From a bacterium (lineage in GTDB: Bacteria; Chloroflexota; Dormibacteria; UBA8260; Bog-877), in contig JAKABA010000125.1 in assembly GCA_021802115.1 (NCBI GenBank), positions 1 through 11,139 of the forward strand: 11,139 bases of DNA, in the 5' to 3' direction. Made by a program: the position numbers and the translations under genes. Numbering within the stretch: the first letter of the stretch is position 1; the number at the start of each line of letters is the position of its first letter. The notes under the pieces are model-generated. The model searched no databases. It had not been told where the DNA came from and saw only the letters and a program-made list of their open reading frames with translations. Shown here piece by piece: positions 6,805 through 11,139 of this stretch.

Positions 6805-8280
6805 GCCTGGAGCGGGCGCCTGCAGGAGCCCACCGCGCCCACTCTGGAGGAGTACAGCTCCTCTTGGCCGTGGGATCTGGAGCTGGCCGAGGACGACGTC
6901 CGGGGGTCGAGGGCGCACGCTCGAGCTCTGAGCGAGGCGGGGGTGCTGGAGCAGGCGATGCTCGAGCGCCTGCTCCTGGGCCTGGATCTGGTGCTGGAGG
7001 AGCTGAGGGCGGGAACCTTCGCGGTCCTCAGCTCCGACGAGGACATCCACATGGCGGTCGAACGGCGCCTCACCGAGCTGGTCGGGGAGGCGGGGCAGCG
7101 CCTCCACACCGGTCGCAGCCGCAACGATCAGGTCGCGCTGGACCTCCGCCTCTACGTCCGGCGTATGTGCGTCCGCCTGGTGCAGGCGGTGGCGGACCTC
7201 CAGGAGGTGCTGCTGCAGCGTGCCCGGGAGCATCGCCGCACCATCCTGCCGGGCTACACCCACCTGCAGCGCGGGCAACCGATCCAGCTCGGGCATCACC
7301 TCCTGGCCTACCTGGAGATGCTCGGCCGGGATGTCCGGCGGCTTCAGGGCTGCCGGGAGCGGGCCGACGAGTCTCCCCTTGGGGCCGGCGCGCTGGCGGG
7401 GACCACTCTGCCGATCCCGCGCGCCGGCGCCGCCGCCGAGCTCGGCTTCGCCCGCCTCTCCGCCAACAGTCTGGACGCGGTCTCAGACCGCGACTTCGCG
7501 GTCGAGCTCGTCTTCGACTGCGCGCTCCTGGGCGTGCACCTCTCGCGGCTGGCGGAGGACCTGATCCTCTGGAACACCGCCGAGTTCTCCTTCGTGAGCC
7601 TCCCCGACCGTTGGGCGACCGGCTCCAGCCTCATGCCCCAGAAGAAGAACCCCGACCTGCTGGAGCTGGTCCGAGGCCGGGCCGCGGTACCCATCAGCGG
7701 CCTGATCGGGTTGCTCACCCTGCTCAAGGGGCTGCCGATGAGCTACAACCGCGACCTCCAGGAGGACAAGCGTCACCTCTTCACCGCGGTCGAGGCGACC
7801 CTGGCCAGCCTGCGCGCACTGGGCGGCCTGCTGGCGGAGCTGGAGTTCCAGCCCTCGCGGATGCTCGAGGCGGCTTCGGATCCTGAACTGCAGGCGACCG
7901 ACCTGGCCGAGCTCCTGGTGGCGCACGGCGTCCCCTTCCGCAGCGCCCACGAGACCGTGGGACGTGCGGTGCAACGGGCGCGTCGGCAGGGGATTCCCCT
8001 TGACCGGCTGGTGGAGCTGGAGGGCGCGGGTCTCGGCCTTCCGCCGGAGGCGGCCCAGCTCTTCGACCTCCGCCGCTCCCTGCGGCAGCGCGAGCAGTTC
8101 GGCGCCCCCGGGCCGCACGCGACCCAGCTCGCGCTGCGCCGGGCCGGTCGCCAAATCCTGGCGGCGCGGAGGTGGGCCAGCCGCAGGGCTGGGGACGAGC
8201 CCCCTCATCGAAGGCAGTCCGGCACCGGTGAGGTTGCTACGATCACACGAAAGCAGCCATCCGTCAACCGGGAAGCCTGA
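6760..8280 (+). CDS. argH: Argininosuccinate lyase (unusual start codon)
   Basis: ArgH splits argininosuccinate into arginine and fumarate, the last step of the pathway, as a homotetramer of the fumarase/aspartase superfamily. Numbering from CTG 6760, HTGRSRNDQ lies at 116-124, GYTHLQRGQP with its His168 at 165-174, LDAVSDRDFAVE in the middle, and the signature loop GSSLMPQKKNP at 288-298. The conserved N-terminus KAWSGRLQEPT...GSRAHARAL is coded upstream of GTG 6943, so that GTG is not the true start; using it would delete about 45 conserved residues. CTG 6760 gives 506 residues, longer than the usual 460-475 because of a 14-residue N-terminal extension and a roughly 33-residue C-terminal tail after ILAARRW. 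That tail has no evident family match and its DNA holds a hairpin and a promoter-like element. The start overlaps argG by 17 bases. Identity is certain; the start is not. Confidence 0.87.
   Translation: MTPPPEKEHSRRAPKAWSGRLQEPTAPTLEEYSSSWPWDLELAEDDVRGSRAHARALSEAGVLEQAMLERLLLGLDLVLEELRAGTFAVLSSDEDIHMAVERRLTELVGEAGQRLHTGRSRNDQVALDLRLYVRRMCVRLVQAVADLQEVLLQRAREHRRTILPGYTHLQRGQPIQLGHHLLAYLEMLGRDVRRLQGCRERADESPLGAGALAGTTLPIPRAGAAAELGFARLSANSLDAVSDRDFAVELVFDCALLGVHLSRLAEDLILWNTAEFSFVSLPDRWATGSSLMPQKKNPDLLELVRGRAAVPISGLIGLLTLLKGLPMSYNRDLQEDKRHLFTAVEATLASLRALGGLLAELEFQPSRMLEAASDPELQATDLAELLVAHGVPFRSAHETVGRAVQRARRQGIPLDRLVELEGAGLGLPPEAAQLFDLRRSLRQREQFGAPGPHATQLALRRAGRQILAARRWASRRAGDEPPHRRQSGTGEVATITRKQPSVNREA
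8177..8202 (+). other. Two overlapping, mutually exclusive hairpins in the argH 3' end
   Basis: CCAGCC (8177-8182) pairs perfectly with GGCTGG (8187-8192) around a GCAG loop. Alternatively GGGCT (8186-8190) pairs with AGCCC (8198-8202) around GGGGACG. The two share bases and cannot form together. No T-run follows, so this is not a standard intrinsic terminator. It lies just after the conserved part of ArgH and could weaken transcription into the downstream gene. In G+C-rich DNA, chance formation is a real alternative. Confidence 0.3.
8235..8243 (+). promoter_or_regulatory. Extended -10 promoter candidate for the stress-protein gene
   Basis: TGCTACGAT fits the extended -10 pattern TGnTAnnnT, and TACGAT is a common housekeeping -10 form in high-G+C bacteria. 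It predicts a transcript start near 8250, about 30 bases before ATG 8280, with GGGAAG (8270-8275) as a modest ribosome site. An 8-base palindrome CACCGGTG (8223-8230) sits immediately upstream. No clear -35 is seen, as is usual for extended -10 promoters. It would let the downstream gene be expressed when the arg operon is repressed. Confidence 0.42.
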
Positions 8281-10280
8281 TGTATCGCAAGCTCTACCTG
8301 CCCCTGGACAATTCGGATCACTCGACCGCGGCTGCGGAGGTCGCGATCCGACTCGCCAAATCGACCGGGGCTGAGATTGTCGGCAGCCACGTTTACGCGG
8401 CGCGGCTGCATGACTACCGCTTCAAGCAGATGGAGTACACCCTGCCCGAGGAGTACCAGGACGAGGTCGAGCTGGAGCGCCAGCGCAAGATCCATGACAG
8501 CCTGATAACCAAGGGTTTGGGGCTCATCTCCGACTCCTACCTGGAGGCCGCCGAACGGCGCTGCCGGGAGGAAGGCGTGGAGTTCACCCCCAAGACCTTC
8601 GATGGCAAGAACTGGGAGGTGCTGGTCAAGGACATCGAGGAGTCCGACTACGATCTGGTCCTCATGGGGGCCTGCGGGCTGGGTCAGGTCAAGGAGACTC
8701 AGCTCGGCACGTGCGTGGATCGGGTGGTGCGCCGGGCGTTCCGTGACACCATCGTGGTGCGTCACCGGGAGGGCCGGGACCCGCTCTCCGGGCCGATCGT
8801 GGTCGCGATCGACGGATCCCCCCAGTCGTTCGCCGGCCTGCGTTCCGCGCTGGAGATGGGCCGAGCTCTGGATCTGCCGGTGGAGGCGGTTGCCGTCTAC
8901 GACCCCTACCTGCACTACGTGCTCTTCAACGGCATCGTCGACGTGCTCTCGGAGGAGGCCGGCAAGGTCTTCCGCTTCAAGGAGCAGGAGGCGCTGCACG
9001 AGGAGATCATCGACACCGGGCTGGCGATGATCTACTCCTCCCACCTCAAGGTGGCCAAGGAGGTGGCCCGCGCCGAGGGCTACGATCTGCCGATAACTTT
9101 GCTCGACGGCAAGGCGTTCGAGCAGGTGCTTCGCTACGTCCGCGAGGTGGACGCATCGCTGCTGGTCTGCGGCAGGATCGGCGTCCACTCCGACCAGGGC
9201 ATGGACATCGGGGGCAACAGCGAGAATCTGCTGCGGCTGGCCCCCTGCAGCGTGATGCTTTCGTCGCGGACCTACGTGCCCCCCATCGATGTGATGGGGG
9301 CGGCCTCGGTGGTGTGGACCCCGGAGGCCAACGAGGTGCTGGAGCGGATCCCCTGCTCGGCGCAGGGGCTGGCCCGCACCGCGGTGCTGCGCTGGGCGAT
9401 GGAGCGGGGCCACTCCATCATCTCCCAGGACCTGGTCTCCTCAGCCCTGGGGGACATCCTTCCCCCGGAGGCCTCGGCCGCGATCGGGATCCGGCGGGAG
9501 TCCACGGCGGCCTTGGTCACCGAGCAGGAGGTTCACATCTGTCGCGAGTGCGGCTACACCGCCCATGGCGTGCGGCCGGTGGCCTGCCCGGTGTGCGGTG
9601 GGGCCCAGGAGCAGTTCGCCCGCGTGGACCACGAGAGCCTGATGCAGCAGGCGGCCGCGGAGGGGGAGGTGACCGAGGAGTTGACCTTCGACAACCGCAA
9701 GATCGGTTGGTCCACCGAGGCGCGCAACCTGCTCCACGAGATGCCGGCCGGCTACCTGCGGCGCAGGATCAAGGCCAAGGTCGAGAAGGTCGCCCGCACC
9801 AGGCGTCTGGCTGTGGTGACCCTGCAGGTGGCGGCCCCGCTGATCGAGCCCGAGCTCGGGCGCACCGCCAATGCCCAGCCGCATCGCACCCCGCTGGAGG
9901 ACGAGGAGCCCGGCCGCGCCGCCGTGGCGGTGGGTGGCTTCGGGGGCCCAGATGGGGAAGGGGATGAGGTCGATCGGGCGCTGCTCACCTACGCCGCGGG
10001 CGGCCAGGGTGGGCGCTACATCCCTCGCGAGGCCTCTCCGACCGTTGCCCGTCTCCGGCCCCGCGAGGAGGGGACGACCCCGGGCTTCGCCGCTCAGCCC
10101 GCCGGGCCGGCCGACCCCGCCGCAAGGTGCCCGGTTCACGGCAGGGAGGACCTGGAAGCCGCGGTGGTCGAGCGGCTCACGGTGGCCGCGGCCCCCGATA
10201 ACGGACCCGCCGACGCCGCGCGCTGCCCGGTCGCCCACGGCACTGATCGGGGCGCTGCCCCCAAGGAGCCGGCGCCCTAG
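8280..10280 (+). CDS. Tandem universal stress protein fused to two PCP_red domains, a zinc ribbon and a Cys-Pro tail
   Basis: The 666-residue protein starts at ATG 8280, sharing one base with the argH stop (TGATG). USP domain 1 covers about 1-161 with the ATP-binding pattern G130-x2-G133-x9-G143-T144. USP domain 2 (about 172-330) has G298-x2-G301-x9-G311-G312, without the final Ser/Thr. The two are homologous along their length, including a long insert (LHDYRF / LHYVLF, then a helix-rich stretch), so they arose by duplication. Next comes a PCP_red-like domain (about 344-396, Trp346 in WTPEANEVLERIP), a zinc ribbon C421-x2-C424-x11-C436-x2-C439, and a second PCP_red-like domain (about 475-524, Trp477 in WSTEARNLLHEMP). 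The tail (about 525-666) is rich in Gly, Pro and Ala, probably disordered, and has two ARCPV(A)HG motifs at Cys617 and Cys649. PCP_red is known from the C-terminus of light-independent protochlorophyllide reductase subunit B, but no nitrogenase-like core is present here. No signal peptide or membrane segment is seen. A cytosolic nucleotide- and redox- or cofactor-sensing role is only inference. Confidence 0.85.
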   Translation: MYRKLYLPLDNSDHSTAAAEVAIRLAKSTGAEIVGSHVYAARLHDYRFKQMEYTLPEEYQDEVELERQRKIHDSLITKGLGLISDSYLEAAERRCREEGVEFTPKTFDGKNWEVLVKDIEESDYDLVLMGACGLGQVKETQLGTCVDRVVRRAFRDTIVVRHREGRDPLSGPIVVAIDGSPQSFAGLRSALEMGRALDLPVEAVAVYDPYLHYVLFNGIVDVLSEEAGKVFRFKEQEALHEEIIDTGLAMIYSSHLKVAKEVARAEGYDLPITLLDGKAFEQVLRYVREVDASLLVCGRIGVHSDQGMDIGGNSENLLRLAPCSVMLSSRTYVPPIDVMGAASVVWTPEANEVLERIPCSAQGLARTAVLRWAMERGHSIISQDLVSSALGDILPPEASAAIGIRRESTAALVTEQEVHICRECGYTAHGVRPVACPVCGGAQEQFARVDHESLMQQAAAEGEVTEELTFDNRKIGWSTEARNLLHEMPAGYLRRRIKAKVEKVARTRRLAVVTLQVAAPLIEPELGRTANAQPHRTPLEDEEPGRAAVAVGGFGGPDGEGDEVDRALLTYAAGGQGGRYIPREASPTVARLRPREEGTTPGFAAQPAGPADPAARCPVHGREDLEAAVVERLTVAAAPDNGPADAARCPVAHGTDRGAAPKEPAP

Positions 10281-10535
10281 GTCGCGTCGACCGGGAGTCC
10301 CGTCCCACATCGGAACCGCGCCGCCACACCTCGCCTGTCCGCGGCCGTGGCGCCCCGCTCGCCGCGCTGGCCGGGAGGCCAAGGCGAAGCGATGGGGACT
10401 CGGCCGCCGCACGCCCGACGGGGCGGGCTCAGGGTCGTCGAGCCCGATGGTGAGCTTGGGGTCCGGCTGGGAGCGCCCGGCCGGCGCCGGTCCGAGCACC
10501 AGCCCGCCGCCCGGTCGCGATCTCGGCACAGCGCC
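10281..10535. other. Convergent intergenic gap without a convincing terminator
   Basis: These 255 bases separate two converging genes. I find no supported gene. Small hairpins exist, such as TGGCC-GGGA-GGCCA (10368-10381, a GNRA-type loop) and CCGGC-CGGC-GCCGG (10477-10490), but neither is followed by a T-run on either strand. Open frames crossing the gap are high-G+C artefacts. Confidence 0.5.
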
Positions 10536-11139
10536 TCACAGCAGCTGCCCGCCGCGCTCCACAGCCGGGTCGATCAGCCCTTCGCTGCCGCGCATGAGCT
10601 GGCGCATCTGCTCCCCCTGCCGCGGTTCGGCCAGGGCGCTCACGACATCTCCCACCTGAAGCTCGGTCGAACCCGAGGCGAATGTCAGCTCGGCTCCCCG
10701 CAGGACGGTCACGATGATGCAGCCGGGTGGCAGCTTCACCGAACGCAGCGGCTTTCCGGCCAGCGGAGACCCCTCGCCGATCCGCTCCTCGATGCTCATG
10801 GTGTGGCTGCTGACCTGGGTCATCACCCCGAGGTTGCTGGAGAGCGCCTGCTGGTAGCCGGCCACCACGTCGCCGAAGGTCAGTATCCCCAGGACGTGAC
10901 GGGCGCCGTCGGTGACCGTCACCCAGTGGCCACCCGCCTGGGTCAGGGCCTCCAGGGCCAGGTCGAGCCTGGCCTTGGCGGCGATGGTGGGGGTGGTGGC
11001 ATCCACCAGCTGGGAGAGGGCCGGCGGGGGGTCCTGAGCGGCGGCCCGGGTCAGCACGTCCACGCCGACCGTTCCCAGGTAGATCCCCTGCGAGTCCACG
11101 ACAGGGGCTCCGGGGACGGCAGCGCTCAAGGCTGCCGCC
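10536..11139 (-). CDS. CBS-pair plus TrkA-C (RCK_C) C-terminal part of a transporter, probably ClC-type chloride channel (5' part outside window)
   Basis: The reverse strand is open from the right edge to a stop at 10538-10536, 201 codons; the apparent TTG start at 11129 is internal because the frame continues beyond it. The visible part begins in a CBS repeat (PGAPVVDSQGIYLGTV), continues with a second CBS repeat (ALTQAGGHWVTVTDG...VLGILTFGDVV), then a TrkA-C/RCK_C domain (IGEGSPLAGKPLRSVKLPPG... LQVGDVVSALAEP) and a short tail. CBS pairs bind adenine nucleotides, and RCK_C domains bind ligands or gate channels. From family knowledge this CBS-then-RCK_C order is typical of bacterial ClC chloride channels, where both follow the membrane domain. 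Other CBS-containing transporters remain possible because no membrane segment is visible. It converges on the stress-protein gene. Confidence 0.72.
   Translation of the reverse strand, partial: AAALSAAVPGAPVVDSQGIYLGTVGVDVLTRAAAQDPPPALSQLVDATTPTIAAKARLDLALEALTQAGGHWVTVTDGARHVLGILTFGDVVAGYQQALSSNLGVMTQVSSHTMSIEERIGEGSPLAGKPLRSVKLPPGCIIVTVLRGAELTFASGSTELQVGDVVSALAEPRQGEQMRQLMRGSEGLIDPAVERGGQLL

Noticed and set aside
6943..8280. argH starting at GTG 6943
   Set aside because: About 45 conserved ArgH residues are coded in frame just upstream, so this start would give a truncated protein.
8205..9413. A 402-codon open frame antisense to the stress-protein gene
   Set aside because: It lies opposite a gene with clear USP motifs. 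Its translation is rich in His, Arg, Leu and Gln without recognisable motifs, as expected for an antisense shadow in high-G+C DNA.
10289..10304. Inverted repeat around GGGAGTCCC after the stress gene as a terminator
   Set aside because: The loop is too short, the stem has a mismatch, and no T-run follows.
9441..10529. A 362-codon minus-strand frame across the end of the stress gene and the gap
   Set aside because: No family motif was recognised and its composition matches antisense shadows. The plus-strand frame has domain structure up to its stop.

Overview
The window is about 70% G+C and tightly packed, with many start/stop overlaps. Its backbone is a seven-gene arginine-biosynthesis operon on the + strand in the order argC-argJ-argB-argD-argR-argG-argH (652-8280). 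This order resembles the argCJBDFRGH clusters of Actinomycetota and related high-G+C Terrabacteria, but argF (ornithine carbamoyltransferase) is absent from its usual place between argD and argR. High G+C, GTG/TTG starts, a probably leaderless first gene and a divergent DUF4081-type GNAT gene suggest an actinobacterium or a neighbouring phylum such as Dormibacterota or Chloroflexota. The phylum cannot be fixed from this window.

Layout. Positions 1-543 (-) hold the N-terminal part of a GNAT acetyltransferase that runs off the left edge. Positions 544-651 are a divergent control region with a good ARG-box match (627-640), so the ArgR encoded in the operon probably regulates it. Positions 652-8280 hold the arg genes. 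ArgJ recycles or makes N-acetylglutamate and releases ornithine. ArgB, ArgC and ArgD convert N-acetylglutamate to N-acetylornithine. ArgG and ArgH convert citrulline plus aspartate to arginine plus fumarate. ArgB carries the N-terminal helix typical of arginine-inhibited kinases, so control is likely both transcriptional and allosteric. The start of argH is anomalous: the codon where homologues begin is AAG, and the only upstream candidate with a good Shine-Dalgarno sequence is CTG.

Positions 8280-10280 (+) encode the most unusual protein here, 666 residues. It has two homologous long universal-stress-protein domains, then two PCP_red domains (the small domain known from protochlorophyllide reductase) separated by a four-cysteine zinc ribbon, then a disordered tail carrying two Cys-Pro motifs of the form ARCPV(A)HG. 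It overlaps argH by one base, but an extended -10 promoter and a hairpin inside the argH 3' end suggest separate expression.

Positions 10281-10535 are a short convergent gap. Positions 10536-11139 (-) encode the C-terminal cytosolic part (CBS pair plus TrkA-C/RCK_C) of a membrane transporter, probably a ClC-type chloride channel, whose membrane domain lies beyond the right edge.
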